A stretch of DNA of 64,000 nt from Jejuia sp043557195 (lineage in GTDB: Bacteria; Bacteroidota; Bacteroidia; Flavobacteriales; Flavobacteriaceae), in NCBI GenBank assembly GCA_043557195.1, contig CP121314.1, positions 3,224,001 to 3,288,000 of the forward strand, read 5' to 3'. A model generated the notes under the pieces. The model was given only the letters and a program-made list of their open reading frames with translations. It was not told the DNA's origin and searched no databases. Position 1 is the first letter of the stretch; each line of letters opens with the position of its first letter. Made by a program: the position numbers and the translations under genes. Shown in pieces: positions 18,149 through 26,242 of the stretch.

Positions 18149-19051
18149 TTATAAATCTTTAACTAAATTTTCAATGGAGTCATACTTTTTGACACCTTCT
18201 GGAAGTTGAACATTTTCCTCTAATCCCATTAATTTCGGGCCTAATAAGATTAAATCAGTCTTATCATTATTCAAAAGCAGTTCGTCGAAATCATTAATAT
18301 ACTTAGGGATTTCGTCTAACTCAGGATTGACAGTAAAGTAGGAAATAAAAGTTATTTCGTCAAAAAATTCTAAAACACTAACTAAACTTGACATTGGCAC
18401 ACTCTCTCCTAGGAAGATAGTATGGTAACCTTTACTTCGTAATTGGTAATTAACAAATAACAAACCTATATCGTGCACCTCGTTATCTGGTAGAAACAGA
18501 ATAAATGTTTTAGAAACGGGTTTAGGCTCTAATATTTGTAAACGCTCTATGTTTAGCAATATTTTTTGCTTGATATGAGACGTTAAAAAATGTTCATGAG
18601 CAGGCGTTATAGTATCAGTTTGCCATAATAAACCAATTTCGTTTAGTAGAGGTAAAAAGATGTCATAGAAAATATCATTAAAAGATCTGTTTTCTATTAA
18701 ATTATTATAGGTGTTATAGAACAAAACCTGATCGAAGTTTAGCATCGACAGCTTAAAAGCATTGATAGCATGGTCTTCTACTTTAGCTCTGGATGCAATT
18801 TCTCTAACTTTAATAGGGATTTCCTCTTCTGTTAAATCTGCTATCTTAGAAATTTTGTAACCGTTGTTGTTTAAAAAAGATATATTAAGCAGTTTTTGTA
18901 GACTTGCTAAACTGTAGCTTCTAATGTTTGTATCGCTTCGGTTAGGGCTAAGTAAATTATAGCGCTTTTCCCATATCCTAATGGTATGAGCCTTGATACC
19001 AGTAAGATTTTCTAAATCTTTTATGCTAAAATTAACCTGTATATTGTTCAT
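18149..19051 (-). CDS. MerR-family regulator with B12-binding domain (CarH/LitR-like)
   Basis: A 300-residue transcription factor, likely a light-responsive repressor of carotenoid genes. Seen: N-terminal MerR helix-turn-helix (FSIKDLENLTGIKAHTIRIW, then EKRYNLLSPNRS); a middle helical domain with the W-x9-EH motif (LLWQTDTITPAHEHF, W near residue 143); and a C-terminal cobalamin-binding fold with E-x-H-x-x-G (EVHDIG, His near 193). In CarH these residues bind adenosylcobalamin, whose photolysis releases DNA. I take the ATG at 19051 (MNNIQVNF) rather than one at 19075, because the longer form would overlap a -7 motif. It lies 43 bp upstream of crtI on the same strand. Confidence 0.88.
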   Translation of the reverse strand: MNNIQVNFSIKDLENLTGIKAHTIRIWEKRYNLLSPNRSDTNIRSYSLASLQKLLNISFLNNNGYKISKIADLTEEEIPIKVREIASRAKVEDHAINAFKLSMLNFDQVLFYNTYNNLIENRSFNDIFYDIFLPLLNEIGLLWQTDTITPAHEHFLTSHIKQKILLNIERLQILEPKPVSKTFILFLPDNEVHDIGLLFVNYQLRSKGYHTIFLGESVPMSSLVSVLEFFDEITFISYFTVNPELDEIPKYINDFDELLLNNDKTDLILLGPKLMGLEENVQLPEGVKKYDSIENLVKDL

Positions 19052-19066
19052 TAAAAAATGATTTTC

Positions 19067-19080
19067 GTTAAACAAAATTA
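19067..19080 (-). promoter_or_regulatory. Promoter/operator motif of the CarH-like gene
   Basis: On the minus strand this reads TAATTTTGTTTAAC: a consensus -7 element TAATTTTG followed by TTTAAC, the same 14 bp pattern (TAnnTTTGTTWAAC) as the two copies before crtI. It implies autoregulation and supports translation starting at 19051. Confidence 0.5.
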
Positions 19081-19306
19081 CGAATTAGTAATCAATAAAC
19101 CATAGTTTATGTAATTTATATTTAAAAATTTAACATTTTATAACGTTATTGGTTTATTTTTTGCCTTAAAAACAATTAAGTGTTTGATTTTTAGATCATT
19201 TCAATCTCCTTTTTTATAGAGGAGAATTAGCTTTGTTTGAGTGCTATAATTACCTATTTTTGATTATCTGTATATCATTTTCTCAGATATTAAGACTTCT
19301 TATTTT

Positions 19307-21547
19307 ATGCGAATTTTAATTTTATTTCTTTGTTTTATCACAATGACGTCATGTGAAAAAAAGAAGAAAGAATATGTTGGTATTCAAGGTGTTAAAGAAA
19401 ACATTTTTGCTTCTACAGCAAAAATTCCTGATAATCATTTTTTAGGAGATCAGGCCTGTGTGAATTGTCATCAAGAACAATTCAAAGATTGGAAAGGCTC
19501 CCATCATGATAAAGCGATGCAAGTTGCTAGTGATTCAACTATTTTGGGAAATTTCAATAATTCAGTTTTTAAAAGTCAAGGCGTTGTGTCTAAATTTTTT
19601 ACAAATAACGGGTCATATTATGTGAATACTGAAGGAAGAGATGGCAAAAACCACGATTTTAAAATTGAATACACCTTTGGAGTTGCCCCACTTCAGCAAT
19701 ACATTGTAAAGTTTCCCGATGGGCATTACCAATGTTTGAGAACCGCTTGGGATACTGAAAAAAATAAGTGGTTTGATTTATATCCAGACTTTAAGGTAGT
19801 GCATTCAGAATGGTTGCATTGGTCGCGTGGTGGCCTAAATTGGAATAATATGTGTGCTGATTGTCATTCTACCAATGTTAGAAAAAATTATGATTCAGAA
19901 ACGCACAGTTATGATACCAAATATGCTTTAATTAATGTGAATTGTGAAGCGTGTCACGGTCCTGGAAAAACCCATGTTGAAAAAGCGAACAGTCTTGGAA
20001 ATAATTACAAATCTGACGGTGATTTAAAAATGACTTTGGGAACTGCTCCAAAAGATTTAGTTGACCAATGTGCTAGGTGTCACGTTAGAAGAGAACAGTA
20101 TTCTGAATTTTACAATTTTGAAGGAACATTTTTGGACCATTATTACCCGCAGTTGATTGCTAATAATTTATATCATCCAGATGGTCAAATTTTGGATGAG
20201 GTATACGTTTATGGTTCTTTTCTTCAAAGTAAAATGTATCAAAACAATGTTACTTGTACCAATTGTCATAATCCTCATTCTTTAAAATTACGTTTTGAAG
20301 GAAATATGCTTTGTGCTCAGTGCCATGATACAAAGGATTATGATACACCATCACATCATTTTCATGAGGCTAATTCAGAAGGGTCGCAATGTATAAATTG
20401 TCATATGACAGGGAAAATTTATATGGGAAATGATTACCGAAGAGATCATAGTTTCAGAATTCCGCGTCCAGATTTAAGTTTAAAATATGGTACACCCAAT
20501 GCTTGTACTCAATGCCATACTGATAAAGATGATTCTTGGGCTTGGGAAAACTATCAGAAAACGCATGGAACTCCTAAAAACAAACATTTTTCTGATTTAC
20601 TGTCCCCAGCACTTACTGGAGATCCACACGGTTTTGAAATGCTAAGGGAATTGGCTAAAGACACTATTTATCCAGAAATAGCAAGAGCGTCTGGCGTTTT
20701 AGCTATGGGGAATTATGCTGATGCCAATACAATAAATGAAATGCTTTCTTTTTTGGATGATGAATCACCTTTAGTAAGAGGCGCAACTATAGATGCATTA
20801 AACGATGTGAATTCTGGTGAATATGCTAATTATTTTTTACCACTTTTAAAAGATGAAAAGCGTACCGTTAGGATAAAGGCTTTTTTGGCAATTGCTGCCT
20901 TAAATGAATTTCAAATTCAGGATGACTACAAGATGTTTTATGATAAGGTTGAAAAAGAGTTTTTTGCGCATTTGGATGTTACCTCAGATTTTTCGGGTGG
21001 TAGGGCAAAAAAGGCACTATTTTATTTGAAAAAAGGAGATATTACTAATGCGATTAAGTGGTATGAAAAAGCACTCGAGATCGATGACCAGAATAATATG
21101 ATACGAACCAATTTGGCGAATCTGTACTATCGTAATAATAGGTATGAAGAAGCCGAAAAGGCCTTTAAGACAATTATTGAACAGGAGCCGGATTATGCAC
21201 AAACCTATTATTCTTATGGGTTATTGCTTGCCGAGTTAAATAGGGTGAAAGAAGCCATTGTACAAATGAAATTGGCTATAAAACACATGCCTGACAACAT
21301 AAGGTTTTATTATAATTTAAGCTTATTATATGATAAAGTGAATGATTTAAAGAATGCAGAAGCGATTGCTGTAAAGGGGTTGAAGTTGGCACCACAAAAT
21401 GATAGTTTGTTATATGTGCTGGCATATGTTTATCAAAAACAAGGAGAACTTAATAAAGCAAGAAATATAGTCCAACAATTAGTGCAATTATATCCAAATA
21501 ATCAGCAGTATCGCATCATGTATAATCAATTAAACTCAGCAAATTAG
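19307..21547 (+). CDS. Octahaem c-type cytochrome lipoprotein with TPR tail
   Basis: A 746-residue exported lipoprotein (lipobox MTSC, Cys16). Residues about 48-405 contain eight CxxCH haem-binding motifs (CVNCH, CADCH, CEACH, CARCH, CTNCH, CAQCH, CINCH, CTQCH). These are followed by a HEAT-like stretch (about 430-545, with DESPLVRGATIDALNDV and KRTVRIKAFLAIAAL) and then at least four TPR units to the C-terminus. Known relatives are the multihaem 'cytochrome c3/doubled CXXCH' TPR proteins of Bacteroidota; the redox partner is unknown. No oxidoreductase subunits lie nearby. It is divergent from the CarH-like gene across 231-255 bp in which I see no further signals. Confidence 0.85.
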   Translation: MRILILFLCFITMTSCEKKKKEYVGIQGVKENIFASTAKIPDNHFLGDQACVNCHQEQFKDWKGSHHDKAMQVASDSTILGNFNNSVFKSQGVVSKFFTNNGSYYVNTEGRDGKNHDFKIEYTFGVAPLQQYIVKFPDGHYQCLRTAWDTEKNKWFDLYPDFKVVHSEWLHWSRGGLNWNNMCADCHSTNVRKNYDSETHSYDTKYALINVNCEACHGPGKTHVEKANSLGNNYKSDGDLKMTLGTAPKDLVDQCARCHVRREQYSEFYNFEGTFLDHYYPQLIANNLYHPDGQILDEVYVYGSFLQSKMYQNNVTCTNCHNPHSLKLRFEGNMLCAQCHDTKDYDTPSHHFHEANSEGSQCINCHMTGKIYMGNDYRRDHSFRIPRPDLSLKYGTPNACTQCHTDKDDSWAWENYQKTHGTPKNKHFSDLLSPALTGDPHGFEMLRELAKDTIYPEIARASGVLAMGNYADANTINEMLSFLDDESPLVRGATIDALNDVNSGEYANYFLPLLKDEKRTVRIKAFLAIAALNEFQIQDDYKMFYDKVEKEFFAHLDVTSDFSGGRAKKALFYLKKGDITNAIKWYEKALEIDDQNNMIRTNLANLYYRNNRYEEAEKAFKTIIEQEPDYAQTYYSYGLLLAELNRVKEAIVQMKLAIKHMPDNIRFYYNLSLLYDKVNDLKNAEAIAVKGLKLAPQNDSLLYVLAYVYQKQGELNKARNIVQQLVQLYPNNQQYRIMYNQLNSAN

Positions 21548-21580
21548 ATTAGATAAAGCTAGATTGGAGTACAGATATTG

Positions 21581-21665
21581 TGCACACGAGAAGATTCGAA
21601 CTTCCACATCCTAAACGGATACTGGCCCCTCAAGCCAGCGCGTCTACCAATTCCGCCACGTGTGC
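21581..21665 (-). tRNA. tRNA-Leu (GAG anticodon)
   Basis: An 85-nt minus-strand tRNA with a long variable arm (class II). The acceptor stem is GCACACG/CGTGTGC with discriminator A; the anticodon stem CTGGC/GCCAG encloses the loop TTGAGGG, giving anticodon GAG. The T arm contains the expected TTCGAAT. CCA is not encoded. It lies downstream of tRNA-Lys on the same strand, with a strong hairpin between them. Confidence 0.93.
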
Positions 21666-21689
21666 TTTTTTAGAAGTATGCTAAAATAA

Positions 21690-21719
21690 AAAAAGTTAAG
21701 CAATGTTGCTTAACTTTTT
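21690..21719. terminator. Perfect 14 bp hairpin between the two tRNA genes
   Basis: AAAAAGTTAAGCAA (21690-21703) pairs with TTGCTTAACTTTTT (21706-21719) across a 2-nt loop, with A/T tracts at both ends, so it could terminate in either direction. On the minus strand it follows tRNA-Lys directly; it may end that transcript or serve as a processing signal before tRNA-Leu. Confidence 0.6.
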
Positions 21720-21720
21720 G

Positions 21721-21793
21721 TGACCGGGCTGGGGCTCGAACCCAGGACCCTCTCCTTAAAAGGGAGATGCTCTACCAACTGAGCTACCCGGTC
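21721..21793 (-). tRNA. tRNA-Lys (TTT anticodon)
   Basis: A 73-nt minus-strand tRNA. The acceptor stem is GACCGGG/CCCGGTC with discriminator A; the D arm has TAGCTCAGTTGGTAGAGCA; the anticodon loop CTTTTAA gives anticodon TTT; the T loop is TTCGAGC. All arms pair. CCA is not encoded. A promoter with -33 TTG and -7 TATATTTG lies upstream. Confidence 0.95.
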
Positions 21794-21827
21794 TTAAAAA
21801 TAAAGGCTAACTTGCCGTTAGCGGGTG

Positions 21828-21857
21828 CAAATATATAATGTTTAATTAATAAAACAA
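21828..21857 (-). promoter_or_regulatory. Promoter of the tRNA-Lys/tRNA-Leu unit
   Basis: On the minus strand a TTG (21857-21855) and TATATTTG (21835-21828) are spaced 19 bp, fitting the Bacteroidota consensus. The leader before tRNA-Lys contains a short hairpin (GCTAAC/GTTAGC, 21806-21822). Confidence 0.6.
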
Positions 21858-21933
21858 TACTTTTTTAATATAAATTTTCGTTTTTTTGCAGCGCAAATAT
21901 CTATCTTTTTAATAATCAATTACAAGCAATAAT

Positions 21934-22455
21934 ATGATCATAGTTTTACTTGGATATATGGGATCTGGAAAGTCTTCAGTTGGACGAATTTTGGCTGAGA
22001 AACTAAACTATAATTTGATAGATTTAGATGATTATATAGAAGAAAAAGAAAATGCAACCGTAAAGGAGATATTTAAAACCAAAGGTGAGATTTACTTCAG
22101 AAAAAAGGAAACGGAATATCTTAAAGAATTGCTGCAACTTAAAGAAAATACAGTTTTAGCTCTGGGTGGCGGTACACCTTGCTTTGCAGGTAATATGGAA
22201 GCAATATTAGAATCAGATAATGCTATATCAATTTACCTTAAAGGTTCTTTGCCGTTTTTGTCTAAAAAACTGTTTAAAAAGAAAGCAAAACGGCCATTAA
22301 TTGCTCATATTGAAAGCGAAGAATTAATGATGGAATTTATTGGAAAACATCTGTTTGAACGCTCTTATTTCTACAACAAAGCTGAAAAACAAATAGTAAC
22401 CGACAATAAAGAAAAAATAGAAATTGTAGAAGATATTATTCTAGAGTTATTCTAA
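21934..22455 (+). CDS. aroK: Shikimate kinase
   Basis: A 173-residue kinase phosphorylating shikimate in aromatic amino-acid synthesis. Walker A is GYMGSGKSSVGR (residues 7-18), the shikimate-binding region has IDLDDYIEE near 32-40, IYFRKKETEYL provides the conserved Arg, and the Walker B-like segment is LALGGGTPCF near 75. The lid region KKKAKRPL with its conserved Arg is present. It is monocistronic here, and its stop overlaps the convergent PRTase gene by 9 bp. Confidence 0.95.
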   Translation: MIIVLLGYMGSGKSSVGRILAEKLNYNLIDLDDYIEEKENATVKEIFKTKGEIYFRKKETEYLKELLQLKENTVLALGGGTPCFAGNMEAILESDNAISIYLKGSLPFLSKKLFKKKAKRPLIAHIESEELMMEFIGKHLFERSYFYNKAEKQIVTDNKEKIEIVEDIILELF

Positions 22456-22950
22456 AACAACTTGGTGAGTTTTTCCTTTTAAGTCTACCTGTACATGTTC
22501 ATGTAGTGATGTAGACAGAGAAATACCTTTAAAATCTGCTTTCACAGGATATTTTTTGTGGTTTCTATTTACTAGAACTGCTGTTTTAAATTGTTTTAAC
22601 GGTACGTTTAAAAAATGCTTTACACCATAAATTAGAGTAGTGCCAGAGTTTAAAACATCGTCAACTAATACAATGGATTTATTGGTGTAGTCTTCAGGTT
22701 TTAAAGAGGTGGAAATTTCAGAAAGCGGATTCTTTTTGTCGATAATAACTTTACAAAGTATGGGGTTAATTTGTGATATACCTTCAAGAGTAGATTTTAA
22801 TTTTTTTGCAAAAATAAAGCCGTTGTTACCAATACCAGCAATAACAACTTCACTTTCATCCACATTACTTTCATAAATCTGAAACGCAATACGTTTTATT
22901 TTATGCTGAATTTCTTTATGATTTAAAATAACATTGTCTTTTAGTTTCAT
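22447..22950 (-). CDS. Phosphoribosyltransferase (PyrR/Hpt-type fold)
   Basis: A 167-residue type I PRTase. The PRPP-binding loop is SIVLVDDVLNSGTTL near residues 92-106; an upstream VVIAGIGNNGFIFAKKL segment and a C-terminal PVKADFKGISLS strand complete the fold. The substrate cannot be assigned: the closest patterns are PyrR (uracil PRTase/regulator) and hypoxanthine PRTases. It precedes the next gene on the minus strand by a 29 bp gap and may be in an operon with the S4-domain gene. Confidence 0.85.
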   Translation of the reverse strand: MKLKDNVILNHKEIQHKIKRIAFQIYESNVDESEVVIAGIGNNGFIFAKKLKSTLEGISQINPILCKVIIDKKNPLSEISTSLKPEDYTNKSIVLVDDVLNSGTTLIYGVKHFLNVPLKQFKTAVLVNRNHKKYPVKADFKGISLSTSLHEHVQVDLKGKTHQVVLE

Positions 22951-22979
22951 GAAGTTGCCATTAAAATGAAAGCTTAAAA

Positions 22980-23351
22980 TTAATCAATTTCAGTTTTAAA
23001 ATCATCAATATCTCGCCTATCTTTTTTAGTAGGTCTGCCAGTGCCCTTTTTTCGATAATAATCTTTAGAATATTTTAATAATTCTTGAGCTTCAAACTCT
23101 GTTTTTGGTGTTGTATCAGTTCTATAAATATCAACAAGTTTTGCTGAAACCCTATTTTGAGGAATATCATTAACGGTAAGCTGGTAGTTAATTTGATTTT
23201 TACGCAATTCAATTTTATCCGTAGCGTAAACTTCACGACTTGGTTTAACCGTATCTCCATTTACTTTTATATGACCCTTTTTGCAAGCAGTTGTTGCCAA
23301 AGTTCTTGTTTTATAGTATCTCACACACCATAAATATTTATCTACACGCAT
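22980..23351 (-). CDS. S4-domain RNA-binding protein (Hsp15-like)
   Basis: A heat-shock-15-like RNA-binding protein expected to act on stalled 50S subunits. I choose the ATG at 23351 (MRVDKYLWCVRYYKTRTLA), where the S4 domain begins as in relatives; a longer TTG-started frame reaches 23390 but adds 13 unconserved residues. The S4 core RTLATTACKKGHIKVNGDTV is followed by a basic tail with KKGTGRPTKKDRRDIDDF, typical of the family. Confidence 0.88.
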   Translation of the reverse strand: MRVDKYLWCVRYYKTRTLATTACKKGHIKVNGDTVKPSREVYATDKIELRKNQINYQLTVNDIPQNRVSAKLVDIYRTDTTPKTEFEAQELLKYSKDYYRKKGTGRPTKKDRRDIDDFKTEID

Positions 23352-23433
23352 ACCTTTTTTATACAAACTTACGTTAATGTTCTTGCGCAAGATTGTATTA
23401 AAATTGTATCTTGCGCCTCAAAAATAAGCAATA

Positions 23434-24426
23434 ATGAGTTTAAGGAAAATCGCTTTTTTAATATTGTGTACTACACTTGGTTTTGTTTCTTGTAATAATG
23501 ACGATGATAGTACTGAAATACCTGAAATTATTATTAGGGATAGAGCCGAACAACAAATGGCTGATAATGATTCAATAGAGAAGTATTTAAATAATTATTA
23601 TTACAACGCTAGCGATTTTGAGGGTGTGGTAACACCAAAAATAGCGAATTTAGTATTTGATACGGATCCAACAGGAAAGGTTAAACTTATTGATGAATTG
23701 TATAACCCTACTACTAATCCTGATGGCAAATTGAAGGCGTATGACATCACTTTTGCTGAAACTGAATATAGATATTACGTACTTGAGCTAAATAAAGGGC
23801 CTGAAAATGGTACCGCTCCTAAATTTTCTGATAAGGTTAGGGTAATATATGAAGGAAGTCTTGTTGAGGATAATTCCGTTTTTGATAGTGCAGTTACTCC
23901 AGTTGATTTGGATTTAATTGGAGATAGAATAACAACTTTTGGCACTATTGCTGGTTGGAGAAAAGTATTTCCTTTATTTAATGTTGCGGAGTCTTTTGTT
24001 GATAATGGTGACGGAACAGTGACTTATAATAATCATGGCACAGGTGTGATGTTTTTGCCATCTGGATTAGCCTATTTTGCCAATTCACCTTCAACTGATA
24101 TACCTGCATATGCTCCTTTAATTTTTAAGTTTGAACTATTACAGAGTTTTGAAAATGACCATGATAATGATGGTGTACCAACGTGGAAAGAAGATATTGA
24201 CGGGGATGGAGAGTTTTCTATAGATCCAGATGACCCAGAAAAAGAAGGTGACGATGATACTGATAATGATGGTTCGCCTGATTATATTGATCAAGATGAT
24301 GACGGTGACGGCATTTTCACTATTAATGAAGATATAGACGGGGATGGAGATCCTACTAATGATGATACAAATGAGAATGGTATCCCAAATTATCTAGATC
24401 CCTTAGATGTTGAATCTAAACCATAA
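23434..24426 (+). CDS. FKBP-type peptidylprolyl isomerase lipoprotein with Asp-rich tail
   Basis: A 330-residue lipoprotein (lipobox VSC, Cys20). Residues about 95-235 form an FKBP-like domain (APKFSDKVRVIYEGSLVEDN, ..., PLFNVAESFV ..., GVMFLPSGLAYF ..., PLIFKFELL). The last ~95 residues are a chain of DxDGDG-like units (DIDGDGEFSIDPDDPE, DTDNDGSPDYIDQDDDGDG, DIDGDGDPTNDDTNENG), resembling thrombospondin type 3 calcium-binding repeats, so the tail probably binds Ca2+ at the cell surface. A strong terminator follows. Confidence 0.85.
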   Translation: MSLRKIAFLILCTTLGFVSCNNDDDSTEIPEIIIRDRAEQQMADNDSIEKYLNNYYYNASDFEGVVTPKIANLVFDTDPTGKVKLIDELYNPTTNPDGKLKAYDITFAETEYRYYVLELNKGPENGTAPKFSDKVRVIYEGSLVEDNSVFDSAVTPVDLDLIGDRITTFGTIAGWRKVFPLFNVAESFVDNGDGTVTYNNHGTGVMFLPSGLAYFANSPSTDIPAYAPLIFKFELLQSFENDHDNDGVPTWKEDIDGDGEFSIDPDDPEKEGDDDTDNDGSPDYIDQDDDGDGIFTINEDIDGDGDPTNDDTNENGIPNYLDPLDVESKP

Positions 24427-24429
24427 AAC

Positions 24430-24458
24430 AAAAAACTCACCATTTGGTGAGTTTTTTT
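24430..24458. terminator. Rho-independent terminator after the FKBP gene
   Basis: AAAAAACTCACCA and TGGTGAGTTTTTTT pair around a 2-nt loop, followed by more T. It is well placed 4 bp after the FKBP stop and can also serve the convergent barrel gene from the other side. Confidence 0.85.
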
Positions 24459-24480
24459 TATAATCTTTTTTCTGATAGGT

Positions 24481-25116
24481 TTAGAGCAATAACGATAAAC
24501 TCAAAATTAATTGATCTGGTCTTGTATCTATTCTACTTTCTGAACTGCCAATATTAGTATTTATAAAATTTGCCTCGTTATTGTTAAAACCGCGTTCGTA
24601 CCTTAAATCTATTCCTAACTTTTTCAGATTTAATCCTATTCCAAAGTTTAAACCAACTGAGAAATCGTTTTCAATATCATTAATAGAAATATTATCAAAC
24701 TCAGAATCTAAGATATATTGAAACGAAGGCCCTCCAAATACACTAATTGGCCCTAATACTTTAATGCCAACTAATACTGGTGCATCTAGTTTACTCATTT
24801 CAAAACTGTCGCTTCTATAATCGCTTTTTGTTCTAGTATATACCAACTCAGGTCTTAAATATACTTTTTTACCAATTTTCCCAAACACACCAACGTGATA
24901 GCCAATATTTCTATCGGGATTTTCAGCATTAGAACCTATCGATTCAATATAATCGCCATTGCCATTATAGTTTAATCCTCCTTTTAGACCAAAACCTGTT
25001 TGTGTTTGAGCAAAACTAGATAAGGAAAGTAGTACCAAGGCTACTATAAATAAAATAACCTTAATTGTAGAAAATTGTTCTTTAAGTTCCTTTTGCAATT
25101 CATTTGTACTTTTCAT
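24481..25116 (-). CDS. Outer-membrane beta-barrel protein (PorT/OMPb-brl-like)
   Basis: A 211-residue exported barrel with signal peptide (hydrophobic core about 18-34, ending SSFAQ). The mature part alternates amphipathic strands (TGFGLKGGLNYNGNG, KVYLRPELVYTRTKSDY, FSVGLNFGIGLNLKKLGIDL, PDQLILSLSLLL) and ends in a hydrophobic strand, as in the 'outer membrane protein beta-barrel/porin family' proteins of Bacteroidota. It has about eight strands. Its ligand and role are unknown. Confidence 0.82.
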   Translation of the reverse strand: MKSTNELQKELKEQFSTIKVILFIVALVLLSLSSFAQTQTGFGLKGGLNYNGNGDYIESIGSNAENPDRNIGYHVGVFGKIGKKVYLRPELVYTRTKSDYRSDSFEMSKLDAPVLVGIKVLGPISVFGGPSFQYILDSEFDNISINDIENDFSVGLNFGIGLNLKKLGIDLRYERGFNNNEANFINTNIGSSESRIDTRPDQLILSLSLLL

Positions 25117-25200
25117 AATTATTCGTTTTAAGATTTGATGTCAAGTCTAATATCAAAAACGTTGCCAAACGTTAAATATTTTAACAAACATCAGAATAAA

Positions 25201-25239
25201 AAAACTGGTTTTACAAAATTAATTTGCAAAACCAGTTTT
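25201..25239. terminator. Long hairpin terminator downstream of the transketolase genes
   Basis: AAAACTGGTTTTACAAA (25201-25217) pairs with TTTGCAAAACCAGTTTT (25223-25239), 17 bp with one G-T wobble, flanked by A/T tracts. It follows the stop of the transketolase C-terminal subunit gene on the minus strand. Confidence 0.75.
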
Positions 25240-25271
25240 ATATTCACCAATATAATGTAATACTAGTGCAA

Positions 25272-26225
25272 TTATTTTCTAGCTATTACCCTTTTAGCTT
25301 TTTCAACTATGGAAGTACTATTTAAACCGTATTTTTCCATTAATTGTGCTGGAGTTCCAGACTCACCAAAGGTGTCATTTGTGCCCACAAATTCTTGTGG
25401 TGCAGGATTGTTGGTAGCTAATACTCTAGCAACACTTTCACCTAAACCACCTAAAATATTATGTTCTTCAGCGGTAACCACACAGCCTGTTTTTGAGACA
25501 GACTCTAAAATGGCAGCTTCGTCCAACGGTTTAATGGTGTGAATATTAATAACCTCAGCAGAAATACCAGCGTCATTTAAAACTTTAGAGGCTTCCAAAG
25601 CTTCCCAAACTAAATGCCCTGTTGCAACTATAGTAACATCTTTACCTTCGGTAAACTTGATTGCTTTACCTATTTCAAATTTTTGATCAGCAGGAGTGAA
25701 AATTGGAACCGATGGTCTTCCAAAGCGTAAATATACAGGTCCATCATGCTCAGCTATTGCAATAGTAGCAGCTTTTGTTTGATTAAAATCACAGGGATTA
25801 ATTACCGTCATACCTGGTAGCATTTTCATCATACCAATATCTTCAAGAATTTGGTGTGTAGCCCCGTCTTCACCTAAAGTTAAACCAGCGTGCGATGCAC
25901 AAATTTTTACATTCTTACCAGAATACGCAATAGATTGACGAATTTGGTCATAAACACGACCAGTTGAGAAGTTTGCAAAAGTACCAGTAAACGGAATTTT
26001 TCCTCCAATAGTTAAACCCGCAGCAATTCCCATCATGTTAGCTTCAGCAATTCCTATTTGAAAAAAGCGTTCAGGGTTTTCCTTAATAAACTCGTTCATT
26101 TTTAAAGAACCAATCAAATCTGCACAAAGTGCTACTACATTAGGGTTGGTTCTACCAAGTTCTGCTAAACCAGCACCAAAACCACTTCTTGTATCTTTTT
26201 TTTCTGTGTATGTATATGTTTTCAT
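25272..26225 (-). CDS. Transketolase, C-terminal (pyrimidine-binding) subunit
   Basis: A 317-residue half of a split transketolase, matching the Pyr plus C-terminal domains (TKTYTYTEKKDTRSGFGAG start, the FFQIGIAEANMMGIAAGL segment with the catalytic Glu, GLTLGEDGATHQILEDI, and a C-terminal IVATGHLVWEALEA domain). Together with the subunit encoded 17 bp upstream it forms the full enzyme of the non-oxidative pentose phosphate pathway. It belongs to the same superfamily as DXS and E1-beta, but motif order and the split fit transketolase. The terminator is 32 bp downstream. Confidence 0.93.
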   Translation of the reverse strand: MKTYTYTEKKDTRSGFGAGLAELGRTNPNVVALCADLIGSLKMNEFIKENPERFFQIGIAEANMMGIAAGLTIGGKIPFTGTFANFSTGRVYDQIRQSIAYSGKNVKICASHAGLTLGEDGATHQILEDIGMMKMLPGMTVINPCDFNQTKAATIAIAEHDGPVYLRFGRPSVPIFTPADQKFEIGKAIKFTEGKDVTIVATGHLVWEALEASKVLNDAGISAEVINIHTIKPLDEAAILESVSKTGCVVTAEEHNILGGLGESVARVLATNNPAPQEFVGTNDTFGESGTPAQLMEKYGLNSTSIVEKAKRVIARK

Positions 26226-26242
26226 TATTATAAAGTAAGTGG

